Below, piece after piece: positions 34,013 through 43,189 of a stretch of DNA of 64,000 nucleotides. The stretch comes from Fictibacillus phosphorivorans. Its GTDB lineage: Bacteria; Bacillota; Bacilli; Bacillales; Fictibacillaceae. The notes beneath the pieces are model-generated. The model saw nothing but the letters and a program-made list of their open reading frames with translations. It was not told the DNA's origin and did no database searches. The translations under genes were made by a program, and so were the position numbers. How positions within the stretch are numbered: the stretch's first letter is position 1; each line of letters starts with the position of its first letter. The DNA lies in assembly GCF_001619875.1 (NCBI RefSeq), contig NZ_LRFC01000012.1, forward strand, positions 62,001 to 126,000, written 5' to 3'.

Positions 34013-35149
34013 ATGGATATGTGGATTACAATAATCATCATGGTTGTGGTCGGTGCATTAATTGGGGGATTAACCAATCTGATAGCCATCAAAATGTTAT
34101 TCCGCCCATTTAACACCTTATATATTGGGAAATTCAGAATACCATTCACACCTGGGTTAATTCCAAAACGAAGAAAGCAGCTCGCGGTTCAGCTAGGTGA
34201 AACGGTAACGAATCATCTGCTGACGGCTGAGGGAGTGCAGGCGAAAATTAACGATTCAGGATTTCGTACAGAAATGACGGAACTTGTTCAAGGTGAAGTG
34301 AAACGCTTTTTAAAAAGCGACATGACGATCAGCGAATTATTGCAAAAAGATTTTGGTGTGGCTGATATTCAAAGTCGTATTCAAACGACAACTGAAGCAT
34401 GGCTAGCCAACCGAATGAAACTCATGCTTGAAGAGTCAAACGGCAAGGAAATGAAAGACATACTGCCGGAAAAGTTTGTTGCTGCGGGTGAAGATAAGCT
34501 TCCTGAAGTAGTGGACTGGCTTTTAAATAAAGGCATCCTGTACTTAGAAAGTGACGAAGGCAGAAAATCACTGGCTAACGGAATCGATGCGTTTTTAATG
34601 GATAAAGGGATGCTCGTGAACATGGTGTCTATGTTCTTTGGAAATGTGAGTATCGCTGAAAAAGTACAGCCTGAACTGATTAAGTTTATGAAGCATGAAA
34701 ACACACGCGAAACAATGCTGCAGCTTCTTCAGCAAGAATACCGAAATTTCATGGATAAAAAAATGGACGAGGCTTTAGGGTTGCTAGATTTGCCTGAAAT
34801 TACAGCAGGTCTTGCAAAAGAGATTACAGCAAGACTGCCAATCGAAGAGTATTTAAATACACCCGTTCATTCGCTAGCAGGAACTGTAGAAGGATGGATT
34901 GTAGACGATCTTACGCCAAAAGCAGTAGCGGCTGGTCTTGATCTGTTTGTAGCAAAATTAGAAGTTCTTCTTGAAAAAATGCACTTGGCAAAGATCGTGG
35001 AAGAACAAGTAGAAGCATTTTCACTAGAGCGTTTAGAAGAGATCATTATTGCAATCGCGAAAAGTGAACTGAAGATGATCACTTGGCTAGGAGCTCTTTT
35101 AGGTGGAGTGATCGGATTATTACAAGGTATCCTTGTACTATTTTTGTAG
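34013..35149 (+). CDS. yheB: DUF445 family membrane protein YheB
   Basis: 378 residues; B. subtilis YheB is almost the same length. Membrane helices at both ends (about 3-25 and 355-375) flank a long helical DUF445 domain with the family motif NLIAIKMLFRPF. GGAGAG before ATG 34013 favours this over an earlier TTG. Precedes yheA as in B. subtilis; function unknown. Confidence 0.92.
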   Translation: MDMWITIIIMVVVGALIGGLTNLIAIKMLFRPFNTLYIGKFRIPFTPGLIPKRRKQLAVQLGETVTNHLLTAEGVQAKINDSGFRTEMTELVQGEVKRFLKSDMTISELLQKDFGVADIQSRIQTTTEAWLANRMKLMLEESNGKEMKDILPEKFVAAGEDKLPEVVDWLLNKGILYLESDEGRKSLANGIDAFLMDKGMLVNMVSMFFGNVSIAEKVQPELIKFMKHENTRETMLQLLQQEYRNFMDKKMDEALGLLDLPEITAGLAKEITARLPIEEYLNTPVHSLAGTVEGWIVDDLTPKAVAAGLDLFVAKLEVLLEKMHLAKIVEEQVEAFSLERLEEIIIAIAKSELKMITWLGALLGGVIGLLQGILVLFL

Positions 35150-35198
35150 AGTCTGTTATAGTGGGTACCGTAGTTAATCAATAGGAGGTTTTTTACCA

Positions 35199-35567
35199 AT
35201 GGCAAACGTATACGATGTTGCATACGACTTAGAAAAAGCACTGCGCAATAGTGAGGACTTTACAGCTTTAAAACAAAGCTATGATGAAGTAAATAACAAT
35301 CCGGAAACAAAAGAACTTTTTGGCAAGTTCCGTGATATTCAAGTAAATCTGCAACAAAAACAAATGAGCGGCCAAGAAGTGACTCCTGAAGAAATTGAAG
35401 AAGCTCAAAAACTGTTTGCTGATGTTCAGCAGAACGAAACGATCTCAAAGCTTATGGCTGCAGAACAACGCATGAGCATGATCATTAATGATTTAAACAA
35501 AGTAATCACAAAGCCTTTGGAAGAACTTTACGGACCAATGGTTGATGAAGCTGGACAAAAACAATAA
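35199..35567 (+). CDS. yheA: YlbF/YmcA family protein YheA
   Basis: 122 residues, soluble and all-helical, with the family core (LEKALRNSEDFTALKQSYDE and LFGKFRDIQVNLQQKQMSG). Members of the family (YlbF, YmcA, YaaT) modulate RNA processing and biofilm and competence pathways; YheA itself has no assigned role. TAGGAGG precedes ATG 35199. Immediately downstream of yheB. Confidence 0.93.
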   Translation: MANVYDVAYDLEKALRNSEDFTALKQSYDEVNNNPETKELFGKFRDIQVNLQQKQMSGQEVTPEEIEEAQKLFADVQQNETISKLMAAEQRMSMIINDLNKVITKPLEELYGPMVDEAGQKQ

Positions 35568-35578
35568 TCAGCTTTTGA

Positions 35579-35615
35579 TAAACCCCTGTTTCTTTACGAA
35601 ACAGGGGTTTTTTAT
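35579..35615 (+). terminator. Terminator of yheBA
   Basis: AAACCCCTGTTTC and GAAACAGGGGTTT pair around TTTAC, followed by TTTATT. Confidence 0.93.
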
Positions 35616-35721
35616 TATGTGTTAAGAATTCCTAGGCTTGTCAGCGTTCTAAAGCATGTTTCAAGGTCATAGACTTAACTCGAGTTCTTATACTTTATTT
35701 TCGCGAAATGGGGGGAGCAAC

Positions 35722-36573
35722 ATGGTATACCGTTTACTAGCGATTGACATCGACGGAACCCTACTGCGAAGCAATTTCCGTATCGATAGAGAAACGAAAG
35801 AAGCCATTGATTATGTGCAGGAAAAAGGGGTATATGTCACACTCGCTTCGGGCAGGAGCTTTCCATCTACACAAAAGATCGCAAAAGCGTTAAAGATCGA
35901 CAGCTATCTGATCAGCCACAACGGAGGATTCATATCAGCGTCCCTTGATGATCCTCTGCAAGAAAACAGGTTGTCGGTCGAAGATACTTACAAGATTGTA
36001 GAGATCCTCGAGAATTATGAATGCCACATGCGAGTAGTTCATGAACGTTTTTCTATAGGGAATCAGCTGAAACAAAAAAGCCAGCTTGTAGCAAAGTTAA
36101 CGTTAAGCACAGGTGATCCTTTGTTTTACCCGGTTTCGTTTACAGAAAACCTCGGAGATTATATTTTGGCGCAAGAAGTGGCACCGCCAAAAATGGATGT
36201 GCAGTTCTTTGATGAAAAAGAATGCGAATCTGCAATTAAGTATTTGAAAGAGCAAATGCCAGACTTTGAGTATTCATCTTCAACGAAGTGCCAGTTAGAG
36301 ATCACGGCTAAAAAAGTAACAAAAGGGAATGCTTTAAGGTTTCTTGGTGAGAAACTTGGTATCGCACCAAACGAGATGGTGGCGATCGGGGATTCGTATA
36401 ACGACATGGACATGATCGAGTTCGCAGGTCTTGGTGTGGCGATGGCAAATGCACCTGACGAAGTAAAGAGAAAAGCGAAGTGGATCACACGTACGAACGA
36501 TCAGTTAGGTGTTCCGTACATGGTAAAAGAAGTGTTCCGAAAGCAGATGCGCTTCCAAACATTGAAAAAATAG
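35722..36573 (+). CDS. yhaX: Cof-type HAD hydrolase (YhaX-like)
   Basis: 283 residues. HAD motif I in AIDIDGTLL (nucleophile Asp8), motif II in TLASGRS, motif III/IV in KGNAL and GDSYNDMDM. The Cof subfamily dephosphorylates sugar phosphates or similar metabolites. GGGGGGAG precedes ATG 35722 (an ATG at 35656 has none). Position after yheA and size agree with yhaX in B. subtilis, which is expressed in sporulation or stress. Confidence 0.87.
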   Translation: MVYRLLAIDIDGTLLRSNFRIDRETKEAIDYVQEKGVYVTLASGRSFPSTQKIAKALKIDSYLISHNGGFISASLDDPLQENRLSVEDTYKIVEILENYECHMRVVHERFSIGNQLKQKSQLVAKLTLSTGDPLFYPVSFTENLGDYILAQEVAPPKMDVQFFDEKECESAIKYLKEQMPDFEYSSSTKCQLEITAKKVTKGNALRFLGEKLGIAPNEMVAIGDSYNDMDMIEFAGLGVAMANAPDEVKRKAKWITRTNDQLGVPYMVKEVFRKQMRFQTLKK

Positions 36574-36589
36574 AGAAGTTAGTAATGAT

Positions 36590-36635
36590 AAGGGACTCTT
36601 TTTGGACATTTTTGTCTGAGAGGAGTCTTTTTGTT
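36590..36635 (+). terminator. Terminator of yhaX
   Basis: AAGGGACTC pairs imperfectly with GAGGAGTCTTT around a second small hairpin (GGACA...TGTCT), followed by TTTTTG. Confidence 0.75.
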
Positions 36636-36660
36636 GTGTGAGAAGGCGGGGAGAGCAGGA

Positions 36661-36820
36661 TTTATGCTCGTTCGCGGAGATTTATGCTCGTTCACGGGAG
36701 TTTATGCTCGTTCACGGGAGTTTATGCTCGTTCGCGGAGATTTATGCTCGTTCGTGAAGATTTATGCTCGTTCACAGAGATTTATGCTCGTTCACGAATC
36801 TTATGCTCGCCTACATAACC
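36661..36820. repeat. 20-bp tandem array D (8 units)
   Basis: Seven full units and one degenerate unit, all exactly 20 bp, with the fixed core TTTATGCTCGTTC and a variable end (GCGGAGA, ACGGGAG, GTGAAGA). Confidence 0.92.
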
Positions 36821-36959
36821 TCCGCCTCCCTTCGACATCCACCGTCGAATTTCGTAAAAAACGTTTCAGTTTTGTTACAAATGTAGAAAATGAAAGGGTT
36901 TTCATGAATCATGCCGAATAATATTTATGTAAGAACCACAATGCAAAGGGAGGATTCAA

Positions 36960-38444
36960 ATGGAAAAAACAGTAGACCTTCAATTAAAACCAAAGGTGGC
37001 CGAGTTCCTAAACGGAACGAAAAAACATTTTATCAATGGAGAATGGGTCAGCTCAGCTAGTGGTAAAACATTTGAAACGTTAAACCCTTCAACAGGAGAA
37101 GTACTAGCAGTCGTATCTGAAGGTGGTACTGAAGATATTGACAAAGCGGTGAAGGCTGCAAGAGCAGCATTTGAAACAGGATATTGGTCAAAGATGCCTG
37201 CTTCAAAGCGCAGTTACTTAATTTACAAACTAGCAGAATTAATGGAAGAGAATAAAGAAGAATTGGCACAGCTTGACACATTGGATAACGGAAAGCCGAT
37301 CCGTGAAACAATGAATGCGGATGTTCCGCTTGCGATCGAGCACTTCCGCTATTATGCAGGCTGGGCAACAAAAATCGTAGGGCAGACGATTCCTGTAGCA
37401 GGAAGCTTTTTTAACTACACACGTCATGAAGCGCTTGGCGTAGTAGGACAGATCATTCCTTGGAACTTCCCGCTATTAATGGCAGCTTGGAAGCTGGGTG
37501 CGGCACTTGCAACAGGATGTACAGTTGTATTGAAGCCGGCTGAGCAAACACCTCTTTCTGCACTTTACTTGGCAAAATTAGCACAAGAAGCAGGATTCCC
37601 TGAGGGTGTGTTAAACGTTGTAACAGGTGCTGGTGAAACAGGTGCGGCATTAGTTGACCATCCAAATGTGGACAAGATTGCATTTACCGGATCAACAGAA
37701 GTTGGAAAGTTGATCATGCGCAATGCGTCTAACTCATTGAAGCGTGTAACACTTGAGCTTGGCGGAAAATCTCCGAACATCATCTTGCCTGATGCTGATA
37801 TGAGCCGTGCGATTCCAGGGGCGTTAAGCGGAATCATGTTCAACCAAGGACAAGTTTGCTGTGCGGGATCACGTCTGTATATCCAAAAGAAATCGTTTGA
37901 TAATGTCGTAGCAGATCTTGTGTCTCATGCGAAAAAAATCAAGCAAGGTCCTGGATTAGATCCTGATACAACAATGGGGCCATTAGTATCTCAAGAACAG
38001 CATAACCGCGTTCTCGGTTATATCCAAAAAGGACAAGATGAGGGTGCTGAGCTTCTGACTGGTGGTACTGCTCCTTTTGATAGAGGATATTTTGTTGAGC
38101 CGACAATCTTTGCGGATGTTGATGATAAGATGACAATCGCAAAAGAAGAGATCTTCGGACCGGTTGTGGCAGCAATGCCGTTTGAAGACTTAGATGATGT
38201 AATCTCTCGTGCGAACGACTCTGAATATGGTCTTGCTGCAGGACTATGGACGGAGAACTTAAAAACAGCTCACTATGTATCTAACAAATTACGTGCGGGT
38301 ACAGTTTGGGTAAACTGCTATAATGCTTTTGATGCGGCTTCACCATTTGGCGGATACAAGCAATCTGGTATCGGCCGTGAAATGGGATCTTATGCATTAA
38401 ATAACTATACAGAAGTAAAGAGCGTGTGGGTTAACCTTAAATAG
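36960..38444 (+). CDS. dhaS: Aldehyde dehydrogenase DhaS
   Basis: 494 residues, full-length ALDH superfamily enzyme with [36 protein letters not shown], catalytic Glu in ELGGKSPN and Cys in [11 protein letters not shown]. Oxidises aldehydes with NAD(P). Long similarity to DhaS-type enzymes by my memory of the sequence. SD GGGAGG is before ATG 36960. Confidence 0.9.
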   Translation: MEKTVDLQLKPKVAEFLNGTKKHFINGEWVSSASGKTFETLNPSTGEVLAVVSEGGTEDIDKAVKAARAAFETGYWSKMPASKRSYLIYKLAELMEENKEELAQLDTLDNGKPIRETMNADVPLAIEHFRYYAGWATKIVGQTIPVAGSFFNYTRHEALGVVGQIIPWNFPLLMAAWKLGAALATGCTVVLKPAEQTPLSALYLAKLAQEAGFPEGVLNVVTGAGETGAALVDHPNVDKIAFTGSTEVGKLIMRNASNSLKRVTLELGGKSPNIILPDADMSRAIPGALSGIMFNQGQVCCAGSRLYIQKKSFDNVVADLVSHAKKIKQGPGLDPDTTMGPLVSQEQHNRVLGYIQKGQDEGAELLTGGTAPFDRGYFVEPTIFADVDDKMTIAKEEIFGPVVAAMPFEDLDDVISRANDSEYGLAAGLWTENLKTAHYVSNKLRAGTVWVNCYNAFDAASPFGGYKQSGIGREMGSYALNNYTEVKSVWVNLK

Positions 38445-38487
38445 ACAACATAGAATGACGGGGTCAAAAAACTGAACGGACAAATAG

Positions 38488-38526
38488 GAAAAACCGGGTG
38501 CTAGATCCAGCATCCGGTTTTTTCTT
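38488..38526 (+). terminator. Terminator of dhaS
   Basis: AAAAACCGGGTGCT and AGCATCCGGTTTTTT pair around AGATCC. Confidence 0.9.
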
Positions 38527-38672
38527 TGTTCATTGATAAGCGGCAAATCTCTTGGTCAGATTTGTATTCTCGGTACTCATGTAGGAGGACTACACTCCGC
38601 TCCTCAAAAACTTCACTTCCTCGACCTTCTTGCTTCTGAATGAACAATTTTAACATTGATAGCAGCGAATTC

Positions 38673-39107
38673 TTAAAGCATTACCTTAATAAACCTTAAT
38701 CCGGTGTCATCATAATCAAGGCTGCGATAAAACTCATGCGTGTCTGTCCGCTGCTTGCCGCTATTTAGTAGTATCGCTGTACAGCCTTGTTCTTTTGCCC
38801 ATTCTTCTCCGTAACGAACGAGCTCTTTACCAATTCCATTTCCTCTGAACTCTTCACTGACAACAAGTGCAGTAATCCGGGCGTAACAGCCGTTCTTTTC
38901 GAAATAAATTCCTTTTGTTAGTCCGATCATCCCGATAACTTGATCGTTTACACATGCCACAAAACAAGCATACGCTGCATTTGGGAGCAGAGTTTCCAAA
39001 CGCTCTGTCATCTCTTCTGGCTTTGTCGGATAACCCAGCTCGCCCATAAGATAAGATAGTTCATAACTGTCATCGTATCGTGCTTCGCGCAGAATCACTT
39101 CACTCAT
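38673..39107 (-). CDS. GNAT family N-acetyltransferase
   Basis: 144 residues. The acetyl-CoA motif is EFRGNGIGKELVRYGEEWA followed by the GCTAILLNSGKQRTDTHEFYRS block, and the last strand (FYRSLDYDDTG). Substrate unknown. GAGGGG precedes ATG 39107. Lies 30 bp after yhzD on the same strand. Confidence 0.9.
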   Translation of the reverse strand: MSEVILREARYDDSYELSYLMGELGYPTKPEEMTERLETLLPNAAYACFVACVNDQVIGMIGLTKGIYFEKNGCYARITALVVSEEFRGNGIGKELVRYGEEWAKEQGCTAILLNSGKQRTDTHEFYRSLDYDDTGLRFIKVML

Positions 39108-39136
39108 TGTTTTTCCCCTCGTTTCCATGAGTTTCA

Positions 39137-39322
39137 CTAGCGATGGAAAAGAAGCAATTGTCCCTTTGGTGAAGTCAGACGATGCGTTTTTTCTTGCATG
39201 TTTAGTTCAGCCAAACGGGCTTCTCCCCGTTGTTTCGCTTCAGAGTCGTTGGATGCCGTTATGTTTTCATCCAATATTTTTTCCCCGTTACTTTCATAAG
39301 CTGTTAAGGCGTATGTATTCAT
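39137..39322 (-). CDS. yhzD: YhzD-like protein
   Basis: 61 residues, matching the length and position of YhzD in B. subtilis (near yhaQP). Starts MNTYALTAYESNGEKILDEN, continues with the acidic/basic helix SEAKQRGEARLAELN. AGGAG precedes ATG 39322. Function unknown. Confidence 0.85.
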   Translation of the reverse strand: MNTYALTAYESNGEKILDENITASNDSEAKQRGEARLAELNMQEKTHRLTSPKGQLLLFHR

Positions 39323-39469
39323 GGTGATCTAACTCCTTTCGTATCTAAGTTTCATTTCAACATTCGACGATTTTTTCCTGCCGCTAACTTTAGAATTTGA
39401 GCGAAACTTAGTTCTTTATCATCTCGTATAAGGAATTATATGGTATATTTTACAACGGGAGGGAAATTC

Positions 39470-40366
39470 ATGTTAACCATTAAAGATGTAAGAAAACAGT
39501 TTGGAAGTTTTACAGCCGTAGAAGGAATAACATTGGAAATTCCTAAGGGGGAAATCTTTGGTCTATTAGGTGCAAACGGTGCTGGAAAGACAACAACATT
39601 CAGGATGATTCTAGGGCTTTTAACACCTTCAGAAGGAAAGATTACTTGGAACGGAAAAGAGATTTCGTATGAGACGAGTGACCTGGTTGGTTATTTACCT
39701 GAAGAAAGAGGATTATATCCTAAACTGACAGTTCGAGAGCAGTTGATCTATCTCGGACAGCTGCGCGGCATGACTCGATCAGAAATACAAGAACAAACTC
39801 ATAAGTGGCTTAAGCGTTTTGGAGCAGAAGAATATTTAAATAAGAAGGTAGAATCGCTGTCTAAAGGGAATCAGCAAAAAATACAGTTTATTGCTGCTGT
39901 TCTTCATTCACCAGAACTTTTAATTTTAGATGAACCGTTTAGCGGTCTTGACCCGGTGAACGTTGAACTTTTAAAGAATGCTGTACATGAACTTAAAAAA
40001 GATGGAACAACGATCGTGTTCTCCTCACACAGAATGGAGCATGTTGAAGAACTGTGTCAGCACCTTTGCATCATGCATAGAGGGAAATCAGTCGTTCAAG
40101 GTAATCTAAAAGACATTAAGCGATCGTTCGGGAAGAAGAACGTTTCGGTGAAAGCTGATTTTGATCTAACTTACTTAAAAGAGACGAATGGCGTTGTGAA
40201 ACATCGGTTAACAGCAGATGGTATAACACTTCAAGTAGAACGGGAAGAAGTGGCTCATGACTTGTTTCAAGCGATACAGTCAAAGGGATTTGTACGAAAG
40301 TTTGAACTCGAAGAACCATCCTTAAATGATATCTTCATCGAGAAAGTAGGTGTCGTTCATGAATAA
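39470..40366 (+). CDS. yhaQ: ABC exporter ATPase YhaQ (NatA-like)
   Basis: 298 residues, same length as YhaQ. Walker A GANGAGKTT, signature LSKGNQQKI, Walker B LLILDEPFSGLDP and switch His in SSHRMEH; then a C-terminal domain. With the permease YhaP it resembles the NatAB sodium exporter. GGGAGGG before ATG 39470 decides the start. The last codons overlap yhaP by 8 bp. Confidence 0.93.
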   Translation: MLTIKDVRKQFGSFTAVEGITLEIPKGEIFGLLGANGAGKTTTFRMILGLLTPSEGKITWNGKEISYETSDLVGYLPEERGLYPKLTVREQLIYLGQLRGMTRSEIQEQTHKWLKRFGAEEYLNKKVESLSKGNQQKIQFIAAVLHSPELLILDEPFSGLDPVNVELLKNAVHELKKDGTTIVFSSHRMEHVEELCQHLCIMHRGKSVVQGNLKDIKRSFGKKNVSVKADFDLTYLKETNGVVKHRLTADGITLQVEREEVAHDLFQAIQSKGFVRKFELEEPSLNDIFIEKVGVVHE

Positions 40367-41633
40367 ATTTTTTACGGTATTGATGCATACATATCGTTCT
40401 AAGATAAGATCGAAACCATTCCTGATCTCAACACTTGTTACAATCGCTTTATTATTTGTTGTTTCAAATATGGGTGAGATTACAAAAATGTTTGGCGGGG
40501 ATGAAGAGTCTAAAATTGGTGTTATTGACAACACGGGAAATACCCTCCCTGCACTTCAAGAACAGCTTAAGGCTGCTGGAGCTGACTTGAAAGCAGAAGC
40601 AGTTGATAAATCTGAAAAAGACGCAGAAAAATCTGTGTTAAATGGAGACTTGGACGGTCTTTTAATCCTTGATAAAGATGCTTCAGGAATGATTACTGGA
40701 AGCTATAGAGCAGAGGATGTTACAAGCCAGGACTTGATCACAGATATTGAGATAGCACTTCAACAGATTAAAAATAAGTCGGCAGCAGAATCCATTGGTT
40801 TGAATCAAGAACAGCTGGCAGCTATCTATCTTCCAGTATCGTTTGAAAAACAATCTCTGTCAGATACGGCAAAGAGTGAAGAAGAAGCTGCTCAAGTCTA
40901 CATTCTCGTTTATTTTGTTTTATTTTTTATGTATGTTTCTGTCATGATGTACGGTAGTATGATAGCAGTTGAAGTGGCAACCGAAAAATCGTCGCGTGTG
41001 ATGGAAATCTTAATCTCGTCGGTTTCACCTGTTAAACAGATGTTTGGAAAGATATTTGGTATCGTGCTGATCGCCCTTACGCAACTCGTATTGTTCGTCA
41101 TCGGTGGATTCGCAGCGGTAAAATTAAATGAAAATCTTAGTGGAAGTGAAAGCATTATACAAGAACTTAAACTGAACGAGATCCCAACGCCATTAATTGT
41201 CTATGCTCTAATCTTCTTCGTACTAGGATTTTTCCTGTATGCTACTCTATTTGCGATGCTTGGTTCGTTGATTAGCAGAGTAGAAGAAGTGAACAACATT
41301 ATGACTCCTATCGTTTTTGCAATTGTCGCAGCATTCATGATCGCGATGTACGGACGAGAAAATCCAGAATCTGCATTCGTAGCTGGAGCTTCTTACTTCC
41401 CATTATTCACGCCGATGCTCATGCTGCTCCGGGTAGGTATGCTGTCATTGCCAGTTTGGGAAGTAGCTTTAGGTATTGGAGGGCTTGTCGCAGCAATCGT
41501 TTTATTCGCAGTGATCGGAGCAAGGGTTTACCGCGGAGGCGTTTTAATGTACGGCAACGCCCCATCATTAAAACTAATCAAACAGGCTCTGTTGCTATCA
41601 AAAGAAGAAAAGAAAAATACAACAGGGGTATAA
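40359..41633 (+). CDS. yhaP: ABC exporter permease YhaP (NatB-like)
   Basis: 424 residues. One N-terminal helix (about 22-38), a large extracytoplasmic domain, and five C-terminal helices from about 175, as in ABC-2 family exporters. Its ATG (in ATGAATAA) lies within the end of yhaQ; AGGTG is upstream. Possible sodium or drug export; substrate not shown by sequence. Confidence 0.92.
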   Translation: MNKFFTVLMHTYRSKIRSKPFLISTLVTIALLFVVSNMGEITKMFGGDEESKIGVIDNTGNTLPALQEQLKAAGADLKAEAVDKSEKDAEKSVLNGDLDGLLILDKDASGMITGSYRAEDVTSQDLITDIEIALQQIKNKSAAESIGLNQEQLAAIYLPVSFEKQSLSDTAKSEEEAAQVYILVYFVLFFMYVSVMMYGSMIAVEVATEKSSRVMEILISSVSPVKQMFGKIFGIVLIALTQLVLFVIGGFAAVKLNENLSGSESIIQELKLNEIPTPLIVYALIFFVLGFFLYATLFAMLGSLISRVEEVNNIMTPIVFAIVAAFMIAMYGRENPESAFVAGASYFPLFTPMLMLLRVGMLSLPVWEVALGIGGLVAAIVLFAVIGARVYRGGVLMYGNAPSLKLIKQALLLSKEEKKNTTGV

Positions 41634-41641
41634 AATGGACC

Positions 41642-41673
41642 TTAAAAGAGAGTGTAGTTGCTCTCTTTTTTTA
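41642..41673 (+). terminator. Terminator of yhaQP
   Basis: AAAAGAGAG and CTCTCTTTTTTT pair around TGTAGTTG. Confidence 0.9.
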
Positions 41674-41727
41674 TTTGTGATTTTTTTAAGGTTTGTTGCT
41701 TTTGGCTTTTAATTTCTTCTTTTGCAT

Positions 41728-41855
41728 GTTGATTGGAGTGGAAGGTGGGGAGACTCCTGCGGGACAGGCTGGCGGGTGAGACACTTAGAGTGAAACGTTC
41801 GAATGTGGCTCACCGCCTGCCCCGCGGAAAGCGAGCCACCTGGAGCGGAAATCAC
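41728..41855 (+). repeat. Dispersed modular inverted repeat, copy R4 (standard)
   Basis: GTTGATTGGAGTGGAAGGTG at the left, GGTGAGACACTTAG...AATGTGGCTCACC core, GCCCCGCGGAAAGCGAGCC, and GGAGCGGAAATCACCC at the right. Lies between the yhaP terminator and yhaO on the same strand; that whole gap (41634-41963) holds nothing else I recognise except an AT-rich promoter region. Confidence 0.9.
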
Positions 41856-41963
41856 CCACTTTCAAAAGCCATAATGCATAACCAAAAAAAGAATGTAAGC
41901 GAACGTGCTTTCGTATATATGATAAAATGAAGGGAAGAATGGTAGAAAAAGAGGATGAGTGAA

Positions 41964-43181
41964 ATGATAAAATTCTTACATTGTGCAGACCTTCATCTAG
42001 ATAGTCCGTTCAAAGGACTTTCCTCACTGCCAGAAGGACTTTTTAAGCGTCTTTCTGAGAGTACGTTTTTATCCTTTAAAAGACTGATTGATCTAGCGAT
42101 TTCAGAAAAAGTAGATTTTGTTGTTATCGCAGGTGACCTTTACGACAGCGGAAACCGCAGTTTAAAAGCGCAGTCCTTTCTAAAGAATTGTTTTGTAAAA
42201 CTTGAAAGTCATAACATACACGTTTATATCAGCCACGGAAACCATGATCCATTGGACGGGCAATGGGTCAATCTGGATTGGCCAAGTAATGTGCACTTTT
42301 TTGAAGGGAACAGCATTCAGACATTTCACTTTGAAAAAGAAGGAAGAAAAATGGTCTGTCTTCACGGCTTTAGTTATGAAACAGCGGCTGTAACCGATAA
42401 CCGTACGTTAAGTTACCCTGAAAAGAAGGACGATCTGTACCATATTGGTATTTTGCATGGCCAGGCAGATGGATATAGCGGCCACAGCAGGTATGCTCCT
42501 TTTTTGGTTTCTGAGCTATTAAAAAAGGGATACGACTATTGGGCGCTTGGCCACATTCATAAAAAAGTAGATCTGAGTATAGAACCGCCAATTCGGTATT
42601 CAGGAAACATACAAGGAAGACATAGTGGAGAAACAGGTGAAAAAGGCGGATATATCGTTACGCTGAACGGTACGGAAGTGGAGAGCGTGTTTCAGGCTAC
42701 ATCTGAAATTGAATGGCATGAAGCAATGATTGATCTAACGGAAGCGGATAGTCTTCAAGAAGTGATCACGCTTTGTGAAAGAAAAGTAAATACCTATCAA
42801 CAAACGTATAAAGGTGTATTTCTTGTTCTTACACTGTCTGGACAAACGCCGCTTTATGAAAATCTATTAGATGGCATGTTTTTGGAGGACCTACAAGAAA
42901 TCTTGCTTGAAGATGATTACACCACATCGTTCGTACATGTGGTTTCCATTAAGAATGAAACGAAGCCATCTTTACAGGATGAACGATCGCTTAAACAGTC
43001 TGAATTCTTCAAAGATATACGATCTGTTATAGAGGATGACTTAGAACTTCAAAAGGCGATTGCAGAGTTGACCACACATAAAACAGCTAGAAAATTTTTA
43101 GAGCTTGAGGATCAAGATTGGGAAGAGATTCAGAAACAAGCAGAACATTTACTAATATCTGAGCTGCATAAAAACAGGTAG
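41964..43181 (+). CDS. yhaO: DNA repair exonuclease YhaO (metallophosphoesterase)
   Basis: About 405 residues. The SbcD-like phosphoesterase motifs are HCADLHLDSPF, AGDLYDSGN, SHGNHDP and GHIHKK. GAGG at 41951 is nine bases before ATG 41964 (ATG 41955 would touch the site). Followed after 8 bp by yhaN, forming an SbcCD/Rad50-Mre11-like pair. Confidence 0.93.
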   Translation: MIKFLHCADLHLDSPFKGLSSLPEGLFKRLSESTFLSFKRLIDLAISEKVDFVVIAGDLYDSGNRSLKAQSFLKNCFVKLESHNIHVYISHGNHDPLDGQWVNLDWPSNVHFFEGNSIQTFHFEKEGRKMVCLHGFSYETAAVTDNRTLSYPEKKDDLYHIGILHGQADGYSGHSRYAPFLVSELLKKGYDYWALGHIHKKVDLSIEPPIRYSGNIQGRHSGETGEKGGYIVTLNGTEVESVFQATSEIEWHEAMIDLTEADSLQEVITLCERKVNTYQQTYKGVFLVLTLSGQTPLYENLLDGMFLEDLQEILLEDDYTTSFVHVVSIKNETKPSLQDERSLKQSEFFKDIRSVIEDDLELQKAIAELTTHKTARKFLELEDQDWEEIQKQAEHLLISELHKNR

Positions 43182-43189
43182 GTGAGAAA

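Larger units (their letters stand above)
36574..36959. other. Intergenic stretch with terminator and 20-bp array D
   Basis: yhaX terminator (36590-36634), eight-unit array D (36661-36820), then about 140 bp of upstream sequence for dhaS. An open frame across the array is an artefact of the repeat and not a gene. Confidence 0.7.

Noticed and set aside
36661-36820. CRISPR array
   Set aside because: Repeat units are 20 bp with no separate spacers of 25-40 bp, and no cas genes are in the window. The same holds for the other arrays.
36631-36921. Open frame of 96 codons with LVRGDLCSF-type repeats
   Set aside because: It is produced by the 20-bp array D; the period causes a 20-residue cycle through three frames. 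No ribosome-binding site.
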